From Takifugu bimaculatus (lineage: Eukaryota > Chordata > Actinopteri > Tetraodontiformes > Tetraodontidae): a DNA stretch of 64,000 bases. The notes under the pieces are model-generated. The model was not told the origin of the DNA. It worked only from the letters and a program-made list of their open reading frames with translations, and did no database searches. The position numbers and the translations under genes were made by a program. Shown in pieces: positions 36,045 through 50,767 of this stretch (positions within the stretch are counted from its first letter, which is position 1; every line of letters begins with the position of its first letter). Location of the stretch: the NCBI GenBank assembly GCA_004026145.2, contig CP034993.1, positions 9,412,770-9,476,769 of the forward strand. The letters are read 5' to 3'.

Positions 36045-39000
36045 TGTGTGCGTGTGTGTGTTTACCTCCTGAGACAGGTAGGGGAGGATTTGAGCGCAGA
36101 TTCCATTCAATCTCTTCACGATCTCAGCCTGTGAAAGGGAAGATCTATTTTAGTCAGGAATAAAAACGAGTTTGCCTCCATCAAATCTAGTGACAGATCC
36201 CAAACGGGGGGCCGGGGGCGCTGTTCTCTAGGGGGAAAGAAGAGTTTGTGGAAACCACAACTAGGCGTAAGATCAACATAGAATTTTTAAAAAGCCAGCT
36301 ACAGCTGCAGCACTTAACTCAGGAAAGATCAATATAACCCAGCAACCCTTAAAGGCACCGTGCACATTTTCATCTTCTTTCTGTACACTGTGTTCAAGTT
36401 ACTGACACGATATTATTACCAATAATCTATCTTTGTCTTTACGCCACGGTTTTAAAAAGAATATAACCTGTGTTGTTTAACTTAAACACGCTTTGGCCTA
36501 TAGACACAACTGATGATTTTACTGTAATGCTGCTCCATTTCCTTCATCCTTTGTGATTCTTTCCCTACTTTTATCTGCTTTTTAGCTCCATAAACAACTG
36601 AGTACAGCATGTGTGGCTCTCTTGGGCTCTCACGCCCTTCCTGTGATCACCTCATTAACTTACTCGTGACTCCCCCCCTCCCTGGATACAGACGCGTGCG
36701 CCCCTTCCTCTTCCTGTTTTTCTCACATATAGGTCGATTATCACATTTAGTAGGTAATCATCCAATCCATCTGAGATATGCAAAGGAGCCGTAATTGTGT
36801 TAGAGCGTAATTCATGGTGCTGCGAGGAGAGAGCGGCCTCGCTAACAATCATCCTGCATGCAGAGCACAGCAGCCCATCAAGCGCTCCTCTCCTACATGC
36901 TCATCATTACGCACACACACTGCCTGACATATCCAAAATGTCTCTCTGAAATGTCGCTGCAGGATTTGCTCCATGCTAACTACGGCTCTTCCTCGCTGCC
37001 CTTTATGCTCTTTTTTTCCTCCACCCAGGTTCTGTCCTTTTTTATCTGTACTTCCCTTTATCCACCTCTTTGTCTATGTGTCAGTTTTTTTCACATGACT
37101 ACATCAGGGCACCGTCACTGATAACACCCTGTTCATACAAATAAAAAGGAATGATAAAATAAAATGCAAAATCTGATGGTGTTTTGGTGTTTTTACGTAC
37201 CTAAAACAATTGCTAGTGTGTCTAGGTTGACAGTCCAGTCTCAAGGAGACTATTGGAGCTGTGTTTTTAGCTGTCATTTCAGATCCTACAGACTTCAGAT
37301 TATAACTGAATCAGAGTAATCACTGTAAAAGGTCTTCTATAGCTCAGGTTTACGCACATGTCCATAAAGAGGACACCGCTGAACTGTCTAATCATGATTG
37401 TTTGATAAGAATAAATAAAGACTGTTGACACAAAAAAGTGTTTGACATTATATGCTAAATGAACCGAGCACAGATGCAAGAGTTACACGGTCAGGTGGGA
37501 CGCACACACCGAAGAATGAACAAAACAACAATAGGAAGACAAAGAGGATGAATAACAATGTAGCTCTATTCCACATATTCCCACTTCAATCTACGGCTAA
37601 TCCTTGCCTCGCCTCACCGAGAGGAAACAGGGAGAAGAAGAGAGTGAACAGAGTGGAGAGGCGTTTTCTGAATTGAGTTTAGCACAAAGTGATCAAGAGG
37701 GAGCAATTGAATGTGTGAGAGTGAGAGAGAAAGACGGAGGGAGGGGGAGAGAGAGTGAGAGGAGGTGGAGGAGTTGGATGTGCACAATAGGCCTCGACAT
37801 GAATGCTCCTCAACACTCATTTCCACACATCCCCTTCAATTTCAACTCTCTAATAGATCTAGCAACTCTGCTGCACCCACTCAGAGGGAAGCTTTCTCGC
37901 TAACACACCCGTGTGTGTGCAAGCGGTCTCTACCTACAGATACAGAAAAACTACGGTAAATGAGCAAACCTGCAAGAAAAAAAAAAAGCTTAATTTGCCG
38001 CCAACACCTGAGACACGCGGCCGCATCCTCGACAGTGAATTCTGCTCCTGTCAGGAAAATGGCCGCGATAAAGTTCACTTTGCCTCGTTTGTGTGGCTGC
38101 AAATGCGACGAGGTGTTTAAATCACAGAGGCTGACGCTTCTGTCCATTCATCAAAGCCCGCTCGCTTCTCCCTCTGAGGCTGTCGGTGTTTGCCGTCAAT
38201 CATAAGAAGGGGTGTGCATGTTAGTGTGGACAGGCGAGCCAGACGAGGTCACCGATAAGAGCCGGCCCTTTGGAGGCCCATCGCTCTCTTCCTCCTACAG
38301 GCTGAGCATAAATTACTTTACCTTCAGCCAAACAATGTATATCAGCCTCGCCTTTAGGAGACATGGAGGAATATAAGCGCAGCATTTCCTACCATTTCAT
38401 ATGGTAAATTAACTATTACAACAACATTATGAGACGTTTCCATCTCCAACCTCACCCCCATCGGTGGCTGCGTTTGCTCACGCCTCCGGTGACATCATTC
38501 AAATGCCTCTGAATGCTCCCAAAGTGATGGAGGAACGTGTCTGCATTTCACACCTGCCAATCTGAGAGCTGCAGGTGCACATTTGGGGAATAAAGATGGG
38601 AACGCACGGCTGTGCGAGCGTGAGCAGAATAACAAAGTGCTGGGACTTACTCTGCTATTCAAGGTTAAAAGAACTAAAGGGTTTTTTTTTTCTCCCAGCA
38701 GATGTCAGCCAGTTTGAGACTGAAATATGAAATGAAACTCAGTGTAATTGTCAGTACAAACAACAAGCAGCTGTGATGAAGCCTGTGATAAAGAAGTGTC
38801 AGACACATCCAATCTAAACCTGTCTGCAGCTCTACTTTCTTGCAGGCGTGACATAAATCTTGACATCATTATAAATGCTTCAACCCATCTTTGATTCTCC
38901 AGATATATTCAAACACCATTTGCACTCTGATGGCTTTATAATAAAATGCTAACATTTCTTGGCTAATGGTACTTAACATGCTCACTGAGTGTTAGTCCAC

Positions 39001-39681
39001 CAGTAAAAGCCAGAATAAGAATAGTAATTTAGCATTTCAGAACCAATATCAGATTTGCCACTGATGTGATAGAAATGTTTCATAAAAGAAATAAATGGAC
39101 ACTCACCTGTTTATGCATCTCAATGTTGAGTCCATAGGACATCTCATAGTACTAGAACGAGAGGAAAAAAGGAAAATAAGATTTCAGATACAAAAATGAC
39201 TTCACATGAACTGCAATGCAACAACAGCCGCAGTATAAGGCCCTTAAATTTGGAAGGTTTTCAATCAGAAACAGTTAACCTACAGTCATTTGGGTTTGCC
39301 AGACCCAATCCCAACAGACACAAAACACTTGTGTTGTGAGAGTGGGTCTGTGTGCGACGGTGTGTCCGTGTTAATGAGAGGGCCACCTTCTGGGTGTCAC
39401 CCCTGTTTATCACCCACTCTGCCTGCAGGGGGACTGGATCTGTCACTGCAAAACTAACAACACACACAATCCTTCTGCATTTATGCACACATGCTACCTT
39501 GAAAATGAATGTACTCGCATGTGTGAACACTGAGCAGGCAGTCACTCGCGCACACGTGCACAGACACACTTTCTATAGCTACTTGGACCCACAAGGAAGC
39601 TCCCTAAAGTAATTACAGCACTGGGGAAATTGAGGTGCTGCCAGTGGCTGGAGGAGTGGGGCAACCTGATATGCTATTAGG

Positions 39682-39728
<47 letters not shown>

Positions 39729-42700
39729 AAAAGCATGGTGGGGGATGTTATTGTGGACAAGCAAGGCTGTGGCTGCAAGTCAAAGTGGGAGTGCAATTGA
39801 AAAGATGGTCTTCTGTGTGTACACGTGTGTGTGTGTGGGAGAGGATAGTTTGAGTGGAAGACGAGTGATACATAATCTTAAATTCATATCAGATTCTTTA
39901 GTTATATGTTAGTTATTGTGGCACCTTTTTTCAGCTGCAGCTTTAGGGTTACCTCTAAAGCTACAGCACAAATGACCAGTAGACAAGAGTAAGTGGTTGG
40001 CAGAATGCATATTAGTTATCAAACTAAGCTGCACAGAGACAAGATGTAGCTGATTCTCAGTGCAACAGTGGCGATACTATACGGACAGTAAGAGTAGAGG
40101 AAACACCTCCACATATGTGGCCTTCATATACAAGGCCAGTAACCAAGGAAGATGGGCTCCACGCCTACAGCTGTATCGATGCACTTTAAATGCAGCACTT
40201 ATATAAAGTCATACATGTGACTTGGTGCTGTGGGCACCTTCAGTCCACTAAAGTTTACATTCAAACTCTTGTCAAATAACTGTGCTGAAAAATGTTCTGC
40301 TTGTATCCAGCCATTACTGCTGACCTCAGCGCTGTGCGTGTGGCCGTCCAATTGCTGGCATTGCACTGATCAGCTATGGACCAGTGGTCTTGAATTTTCT
40401 CAGTGGCAGCTACAGATTACAGTGCTGCAGCTGCCTGTGGAGGAAATAAAGTGCATGCTGCATAATTCCCTCCCACTGAAAGAGGGACTCCTTCATTGAG
40501 GAATAGCATGTTCAGATGAAGTCCTGGCTGAAGCAGATTTCCTGTTTCAATTTAATAAATAAGAGCAACTGGGCTTTATGCATCCTGTGAACTTAATGTA
40601 CAACGGGTTTGTAGTTTTTGACCATCAGAAGAGTTACTACAGCTACTCACCTCTGTATGTGAGCAGTTTAATAATCCTATCTAGTGTGATAAATACTACC
40701 ATGTGATTATATATGCAAAATCAGGTTTCTCCACTTCTCTTAAGTGTTTTATTTTACACACTTATACTTAAAGAAAAAAAAGAAAGGCTACCAGCACAGC
40801 TGCAAGATGTTTCCTTTCCTTACTAAAAATGACAATATTGCCCTGTAGGCAAGCACACATCCTGCCTGAAATCTACCCAACCATCAAAGAGCAAAGATAA
40901 TTTAGCCGTTCTGAAAACAATTACTTCAACTGTGATCTTAATCAGTATCGTTAACAGCAATTAACATAATAACTGCAAAGGACAAAACATTATGAATGCC
41001 AAGAGGATGTTGAACATCAGTGGAATATTAAATACACTGGCTTTCACCCTTACATCTATTTGCACTGTGTTTTTTGTTAGCGTGCACAGATTATATCACA
41101 CAGCTCAGAGAGCAAGTGAGCCACAGAGGGAGGCTGCATGCACTCACACCTGCCTGGAAAACACACAGAGGAAATAAGTGCGTAAGCGTTTGTATGTGTG
41201 TGTGTGTGTGTGTGTGTTGGCTGATAGTTGAGAGAGCAGAGCGGCAGCACAGATTAGATGAGATTAAAGCCAGTCAGAGGATCAATTATAGGCAAAACAT
41301 CAACCACGGCTGGTAACAATGAGATTAGCCCCAAGGTGGAGCAGAGTGGGGGAAACACATCTGTGTGTGTGTGTTAGTGGTGAACACCAAAGGAGAAATA
41401 ACAATTAAGCAATATTTCCCATTCAGAGATAGTGAATAATCAATTAGATATTGTTTGTTTTAACTGTGCTGCTATGCTCATATTCTAATACTGTCTTGTT
41501 GAGTGGTCAGAGAGTTAGTTTGGATTAGTAGTTAGATTATAGGCATGCATGTATTGGCCCTTCATATGTAGCTGCAGCTCTACCTCCTTTATTAGTGTCT
41601 TGTTGACTGTCCAGGATTGATTCCCGTATAAACCAGTCACAAATCCTTCGCTTCCATGTTAACAGCTTATTACTATGATAAAATATTCCAGTGTACAGGC
41701 AAGTTAGCAAGGTAAATACATGCAAAAACCACAGTGGCATAAGCATTGTTATGAATATTTTCACAAAAACAAAAGTTACAATTTAATTATAATCTTAAAC
41801 CCTTGGAAGAACTGTAAAATCCTAATTATAATCCGTCAACAGACGTACTCACCATGATATAATGGCGCTGCATCTCTGACTTCTCACTGGCCAACTTGTC
41901 ACACTCCAGCTTCAAACTGGGGAAAAAGGTAGAGGAAAGCAACACTGAGTTGTTAGCAAGTTCCACTTTGTCCCTTCGAAGTACTGACATCAGGTGGAAA
42001 GACCTCCAACATCTCAGCTAATCGATGCAGCCACCTTCCTGACCAAACCTGGCCAGTGGCAGCTTCTTTCACAAAGCCTGACAGGGTGTCGACTGATGTG
42101 AGGTCAAACTCTAAACTCCAGAGAGGTGTCTGCTTTCCAAAGCAGTGTAGAGGCAGAGACGTCCGGATCTAAATATAGTGTTGCAGTGTTTCCTCCGACC
42201 CAGTCTCCGCGACAACCATTAGCTGTAATCATGTCAATTTGGATGACACGCGAGGCGACAGGCTAAAGGAGGACGCGTCAACAGATCACTCCGATTGTTA
42301 AATGAAAAAGACACGAGCAAAAGGGGAAAATAATTCTCCTTGATGTGTTTGACTGAAGCAGTTACTGTCTCAGAGGGTGTCAGGGGCAAGGTTTAGGATG
42401 TTTGAGGGGATGTGTGTGTTTGTGCAGGTACCTGCTAGAATGAAAAGAGAGCTGCTACAATCAGCAGCAGCAGCTAAAGGTAACTTACACATTTCCATAC
42501 AAAGTTGGGGAAGAAAAGACAAAAATGGTTTATGAATTATGAATCTATGGCTCCAAAACACCTATCAGATGAGTTCTGGGATTATTGGAGTGTCTTACAG
42601 GCTTTTCATCATGGCTTGAACACTAGCATGGAACTGGTATCTCACCAGATCGACACTAATGGGGGATGGGCCAATTTTCTTTATGCTGTGGATGAATCAG

Positions 42701-45351
42701 GAGCTGCCATTATCCAGCAAAAACCCTTTGTTCCTATCCCTATGTACATATGTAGGATGTGTGGTTAGTTGTCATGACAACAGCCCTCTGCTGCCTGCCT
42801 GCCTGCCTACCTGGGTTTGGCTTTGTGCCTTCTGACTGGTGCTTGGCAGCCCCGGGGTCTGCGCTGCTGCTCTCCAATGACAGTTTGATGGAGTTTTATT
42901 GCCAATTCTTCCGTCTCCAAATCGCTCTTGCTGTCATCTTTATTTTGATTTATGTATTCCCTGATCTATTTATGCATGTGAACGAAGGGAAGGGAGGAGA
43001 GGAGGGAGAGGAGGGGGAGGTGGGTGGAAAAAAAGGAAGACGGCAACAACTACAATACTTGCTGTTATACCCGAGGGAACGCCTGCAGTACATTTGCCTT
43101 TTAAAAGCTTCAGCACAGACAGGCACAGCACAGAAGCAGACAACTACAAAGCCCCCCATGTCAATCGAAACAGTGTGCGTGTTCTGTTCGTGCAGACAAA
43201 AAAGGGTTTCTTTCAACTGCGCCCTGGCTCTATGAAAAGGGTTAAACGGTGCTGCTCACCGCTGAGGGAATTACAGAAAGCAAAGGCAAGGAAAGAAAGA
43301 AACGCGGGGTGTTGTTGCCGCTTCAGAATGCTGCACAGACAGCAGCGATCACTGACTGCGGTGTGCACAATTTGATTGGCTTTCATCTGCCTTTGCCCAT
43401 CTCTGAAACCAGCAGAGGAAAGACTCACGAAGGCGCTACAAGTACATGTACAGTGGAACAAACCAACCTACAGACGCCGCGGCAGCTCCACTCCTACCCT
43501 TTTTATCACCCGGGTCAAATCAGGGTCTTTGGACCTGCCGTCAGCATGTCAGAAACGGAACTGAAGGAAGGTTAAGGTGCTCTGGTTGATTCATCGCGGT
43601 GCGTTCCATGCCGTCGGGATTTTAGAACTTCCTGCCAGTCAGTGAACTGCTCTAACATGCTTCAGTGTGTTATATTGGTACTGGATTAACCTGATGACAG
43701 ACCATCAGAGCAAGAAAAATGCATGAGAATAAAAAAGGAACAAATGAATTTTACGGGAGCAAGTGTACGCAGGAGCGTGTAGGGAGGCGGGCCGATACAT
43801 CTGTCTGCACGTTCTGTTATTGTCTGATCCCGCCACAGCAAAGCTGTCAGGAATCAACAACACTTCAACGCCAAGATACAGGAGAGGCCAGCAAAGGCAA
43901 GCGTGTGCACAACATGTATCCAGTGTAGGTGCTTACAGTTTGTACCGGATGTGTAGTCCACAGTACATTAAAACTCTAATTTGTAATCAGGATCTGGAGG
44001 TTTTTACATCGATATCCGTGTCATCAGAATCACACTGTAGCCACAGTTGTTTGTTTGTCTGAAAATGGAGCGAAACGTGTGTGAGCGGCGGTCCGTCTGG
44101 ACTAGCATTGCTGTCTGCACCTGTGGTATTGTGCTTGCAGGAACTGAAACTCGTCCTTGATCCGGTCACAGGAATCAGAAGTTGTGAATTTCAGCTGCTG
44201 CGATGAAGCCTGTCGTGGGAAAAGCACAAGAGAAGACCAGATAAAAGGTTAGTCCGATCAACCAGACAGAGAAACATACAGAGAGTAAGAAAAAGGCAGA
44301 CTAAAAACAAAAACATCACGGTAATAAAATACAAATGGATACAAGGCCAACAACATTACCGAGAGATGTGTGTGAAAATGTGTTTCCAGAGAGTAGAAGA
44401 CAGAAAACCTTGATGACACAAGACTAAACACTGCCCAGGCAGCTGCGCAGCAGGTGGAAGGAAGGTTGTGCCTGCACGCCAAGCTTCACCCAAACACGCC
44501 GGCTGATAGTCAAAACTACACAGGTGTGCCACACCCGCTTACTGCCTCCTTTATGTGGTCATTATTAATCCTGAGCAAAAATCAATAGATACTCAGAGTT
44601 TGAGGAGTAAAGGTGTCAATGTAGTGCTGGTGAGGTTAATGTCTGAAAAAGACCTTTTTGCCTTGGTAGAACTTACCAGGGAAACACGGGTCCCAGGGGC
44701 AAAAAAAAAAATTTAAATACAGGTGTGTTTTCCCTGGTTATTTTAGTTACTTTTCCCTAATCTAATCCCGATCACGGCTGTTTAAATGGATCGTCCTGTC
44801 ATGTCAAACAGACATAGTGCTGCACACTACATCGTCACTCTCTTAGCTAGTGTGAACAGGAGGCTTCATTATAATTAGGTTCACCATGAAATACCCAGGC
44901 ATCGGTGGATGGCCTGGTTGTGTGTTAGAGCGTAGCAAGCATCAAACCCAAATAGGGACAATATCTCATTATTTCTCAGCTGGCTGCATAATGGCTGACA
45001 CTGTGGGGGGAAATGTGGCATTATCTTAGTTTGGTGGCTAATGTATCATATTTCCAAAGACAAGACATGTGTGACTATAAAAACATCCATAACTAAAATA
45101 ACTCATGTCCTTCGAAACAGTGCAGAGCACTAAAGCCAGACAGTTTAAATGTCACGACACATTCAGACATTATCAGGCTGCAGCAACAGACAAATCCTCT
45201 CGGTTCCCACATGACAGCGCTCGGAGAGTTCAGTTTGTAACCTTTGCTGTTATCTTTCCGGCCAGCATGGACCAAACTCAGCAAACATCAGCTCTACTGT
45301 ATGGCTCTGTGCCAACCTGAGCCTCTGTCAACACAAGTCACTTTGCTTCAG

Positions 45352-45390
<39 letters not shown>

Positions 45391-46047
45391 CAGAAACCAC
45401 TCCCAGTAATGGTGTTTCCTAACACTGTGTATCTGCCTAAATGTTACTCCTGGTGCCTGAGGCTGCACTTGTTGCCCTAGTTTTGATATTCTCCCCATTT
45501 TGTGCAATAAGCTAAGGTTAGAAATGCCATGTTTTGCTAAGTCAACTGCCCCAGGTGGCACAACCACAGAATTTGACTGGAAAGACGGAGCAAACCAGTC
45601 AGAAAATTAAGAGCAAAAAGAAAAATGCAAAGACTTTCGTTCCATGCCACGACACATTTGCCAGTGCAAATCCCCCCCACACACACAACCTTAGAAACTT
45701 CCTTATCTCTCCCCGTCCATCAGTAAACAAAACAGGGTGCAGCCACAACAGATGGATGCTTATAATGTTAATGAAATACTGGCATAATATTTTGACACAT
45801 ACCATCTGTTGTGACAAAAAGGTACCTCATGCACGCGCGTGTGAGTGTGAACACAAAGAAAATACTAAGCAGTGTGTGTGTGTGTGTGTGTGTGTTATGA
45901 ACAGCGTTTGCATGTGTGTGTGTGCATCTACGTGGGGGGTGTGATAAGATGCCTGGCTACCATTGGAACAAACACTTGCTGCTATGAATCACACACAAGG
46001 ATACAGCCGCCCACACACTTCCTCACATGCCACATTTGCATGCAAGT

Positions 46048-46100
<53 letters not shown>

Positions 46101-49100
46101 CACACACTCCAAATGTAGGACAATCTAATACGATTCTGCCTTGCTCCTTTGAGACATAATTAAAGCATTAAAAAGCTTTGTGCGCTGCTGAGGCAATTGA
46201 GACAGTCTTCAGCAAATAAATGGGATTCATCGTTTCAGGAAATTGCTGCCCTACCCCCACCCCAAAGCCCACTAACTGTCAAAATGTCTCTCTTTCATTC
46301 ACCCACACACATGTACCCTAATCCTTCTTCATCATCTGGTCCGATCCACGTGAAATCTACTGCGAATCATAATGCGTTTCAAACACGGATCAAACTAAGA
46401 TCAGGGCACAAAGGAGACGGGAAGGGGTGGAGATTATGATGGGGTGGGCGATTATAATCACCAACAATACATGAATGCAAAGCATAACCAAATTAACACT
46501 ATAGAGACAGAAGGAGAAGACACACACACACACAGACACACACACATCAGCAGGGTACACTAACATCCTCCTCACTATAAATCCTGCCTGAGGGCACCAG
46601 CAACGCTGGGATTGTATTTCCTGGAGCGCTGCCCAACTGTTTACATCTCAGCTGGAGCCAATTTGTGCATTGACTATCAACGTGTACGCCAGTGTGCGTG
46701 CACGGGGGGGGAGGGGTGGAGACTTGGCATTGTAATCAGTCACTTATGACTGGATGTTATCCCACACCCACTTCTAAACGAATGCATAAGCTGTACGCCC
46801 GCAGGCCTGCTCCTCAACACCAGCACTGCGCCACTAATGCAAATGCTCAGGTATCGGGTTGCTGCTAATTACTGGGCGTCGACTGGTAAAAATCTGCCCA
46901 AGTCTGGAATTTCTTTTGCCCCTTTGATCAAAATGTCCGGTGAAAATATTCCCCTCGGCGTTGGCGCCGTGTCCCGCAACGGTGGCACAGCCGATGTGTT
47001 TTCATTCCAATCAACGCGTGTGCACGGCTGCTGCTTTCCCACCCTGCCGCTGAGGAACTCTTTCCAGAAATAGACAAGACTTCTATTTCTGCCGGGTGGC
47101 AGCGCACAAGCGGCAGCCTAGCACAGCGCAGCACCTGCGGGACAGGAAGTCGTGTAAAGAGAAAGGAAATCATCCGGTAAATCTTCGAACTAAAGAAATG
47201 CCAGGTTTGCGGCGGCTCGGTTTTCAACTGTACGGAAAAGGACACACACACACACACACACACACACATAAACCTGATACAACACGGGCACGCAGGCACG
47301 CACAACTTCTCCTCCTAATGGATTTAAAACTATTTTACACAACATCTTGCAGAGATTCTTCACTTGCTCGACACCTTCTTGTCAGCTGCCTGCAGGAGCT
47401 GCAGCGTGCTGATGAATATGCAGCGTGTTGGCGGGCGGCGACACGCAATGAAGTCGTTCAGCAACACAAATGCAGCCGGTCTATTATCAGAGTAAACCCT
47501 AACCAATGTATCTAAAGACATAAATAAATCCCTGAGTTTTACTTCCTGTCTTTTTTTTGTGAAACGAAACTTTTCTTTTTTCACGCTGAACTAAACTTTG
47601 TTTCTTTTAACCTGACAAAGCCCACAGTACCGCAACAATGGGGGGAGGGGTCGGACGGGCCAAAACAAGTTACACAAAGACTCCACACTTTTGATTTCAC
47701 TTCAGCTGCGACACACTGGAAAACATAAATGTCATAATCCAGAAACAGGTTAAGGGATTCTCCAGTTTGTATCTATATTTGAAACAACCAAAGCAAACAC
47801 ACGTTTGATTTTAAACTGGCAACGCGTCGCATTATGAAAATGTATAGGCCAGTCAAGATGCGTATATTAGGAGAGCGTGAGGTTGGGTGACATTTATGAA
47901 ACAGCCCTCTTTTTTGTAATATAGCTTCCTTTTTGATAAAGATAATATAAAATGACATGTCTTGATATCACGCTTGCCTACGTATCATTTTGACCTCAAT
48001 AAATACAGATAATATTTGACCAGAATTTCCACACTATTTGTGCAGCAAATTGGAAACTCCCATTGTCTGGTACCATTTTTATTCTGGCAGAATCTCTGGT
48101 TTTATTGTAGGTAAAGTTTGTTTCCCACTGATAAACAAATTTGAGACCAACTGCAGTGTTTCAATTCTGCAGTCAGGGTTTCTCTAAATCATTGTAGCTG
48201 AAGCACACTGAAGGGGATAATTACTTTCCACTGTGTGTTCTTTTAACTGTAACACTCTGTGTTTAACATGGAGGCAAATGTTTCAACAGAGATCCATCAA
48301 GGCACGATTTACCGAGCCAGACGGGGCTAAAGCCGTTTGCTAACACATCAGCACTAAACAAGATCACGTTCTCAATCTAAGAATAGTCCCAGCCAAACAA
48401 TTCCATCTAAATATCCCAGATTAGTGTTGGGGCTGAAGCGTATGTGCCCAGTGATCTGAGACTGAGACAGGGCTAACTGACCAGCATCCACCCAGCTCAC
48501 CCAGGCGGACCGTGTTATCTTAGCTGCTCAATGTGTGTGTGTGAGTGTGTGTGTGTGTGTGTGTGAGTGAGAGAGACATGAGGCTGAGGAATAAGATTGT
48601 GTCTTCAGCCGCTCTGGACAGGGGCTTTACAGCGAGGGGAGAACCTAATCCTGTTTGGGCCAGGAATTTGATTTTGATTATTATCTCTCACGAACCAAGC
48701 CAAAGCTTACCCCCATTTCTGTGGCGTTATCCCCACAACACACACAAACACACACCACCACCCCCCCACCCCCCACCCCTCTCGCGGGCCCCAGCAGATT
48801 TGACCTCGTTAAGATGCTTTAAAGGGGATTATTCTACTTTTATCACTTCGAGTGAAGTGCCCTTGCTAACGTAGGCTTGGCAGAGCTTGCCCTCCCGCCC
48901 TGCTCAGTAAAACCATCTTTGACCCCGTGCAAATCTAGCCGAGGGCCAGGTATAAACAGACGTAACAGCAAAAGCGCACAATGCCCAGAAAAGATGGTAA
49001 CACAGGGATGAGAACAGGCCCACTAAAACATTACTAGTACATGTACACACATATATACACACATTGCACACAGAGATTGCAAAGCCCAGGGAAATGGGCA

Positions 49101-50728
49101 ATTTGTCAAGTGTGGGGAAAGTGGTGGGGCTGACAAGACTGTGGGTTTGGAGACCACAGCTGAGATTAAAGCCAGCCACACACAAAAGGAGGGGGGGGGG
49201 GGCGCTTTAAGATTACACCCAGTACGGTTGTAGGGATGATTGATGTCCGCTTGTAAACACCAAGGTTATTACTAACAACAGCCAGAGGAGGGGAGGCGGG
49301 GAGGCAGACAGCGAGGGAATGAAGATTAGTCCCAAAGTTCAGATGAAATAAGTGGACAATCAAAGTGGAAAGGTTGGTGTGTCGCTATGTGTCTGCCACC
49401 AGGGTACCGTGTTTAACTGCTCTACTTGCAATAAAGTTCTGGTGTGTGGTGAGCCTTCCAGCCTCTAAAAGGTAATTATTTCCCCTAGCTAGAAGCTGTT
49501 TACCTTCGCTGTTGTCTTCAGGCACGATTACTGTAGTGGTTTAAACTGCCCTACTCCAGAAAGAGGCGTGTTTATAATTAATACTGTTCTTTTTTTCTGT
49601 GCTGCCAACACACCAAAGAGGGGGTGCTTTAGGTAAATAGTTCTGAGGACCTTGGAGCAGTTTCTCCAGAATGAAAAGGCCTTAACACACCAAACAAGAA
49701 ACAGCTTCATGGCCTTGCAGTAAATCCTATCTTTGTCTGAATACATGGTCGCCGGGGATGTGGCAGCATTGGTTTTAGTCCAGGCTTTCCTCCACTTGGG
49801 CTCACAGAAAAGCTAATTCTCTTGTGTAAACGGGTGCAGTGCTTTTCACTTTGGCAGGTCTAAGGACCCTGGCTGAGCCAGGCCAATCAAGCAGTTCCCT
49901 GTTGTGCTGCTTTGTTCCAGCCCATTGCACCGTTCTGCTCAGAGGACGGGCTGAGCTGCCCAAAACCCACCAGCAAACCCTCTTTTCCACCTCCCACACA
50001 CTTCTTATAGAGAGCCACTGCTGAATACTGATGCAGCCAGTCTGCTACACAACGCACAACACACCACGGCTCGAGCACACGCAGTTCTGAACATGAGGTG
50101 CACATGTAAATACACAAGTCCCTACACATAACTATTCAACCGTTATTCTTCTGGGAATCTATTCCATGCATGAGCAACCACAGGATCTAAACATGCATTT
50201 AGGTTTTTGCTGTAAGCTCGATAGACGTGCTTTGAGGACCTTCATAGACGTAATCCATTCCCCGGCCCGAGACCATCACAACTAAATACCTCACCCTAGC
50301 AGAATTCACCGTTTGTGACCGTTTTCTGTGGAAGTTTGTGCCTGAAATTGTGTTTCAAATCCATTTCCGATGCCTTTATCAGTCCAATGTCAGCATTTTG
50401 CGTGTGTGTTCATGGAGGAAGTCCTGTGCAGTTTGGGCGTCTTTCATCAAACCACAAAGCAGTTTGACAATCATCAACTGTGGCCCTTCACAAAAATCAA
50501 CATCACCTGTGACCCATGGCCTCAGCTAACCCACTCAAAAGCAGGGCCCCCTACAGAGATGGGATGTTTTAGGGGGGGCTGCTTTTGTCATGCTAATCAT
50601 CTGGCCTAACCTTAATGACCCAGACATCTGCTGCCCCACGTGTGTCAAGCCCCACATTCAATTTGTTCCAGGGATTCATAAAGCAGGTATGACCCTTGAG
50701 GCTGTTGAGTGTTTGTGTGCGTCTATTG

Positions 50729-50767
<39 letters not shown>

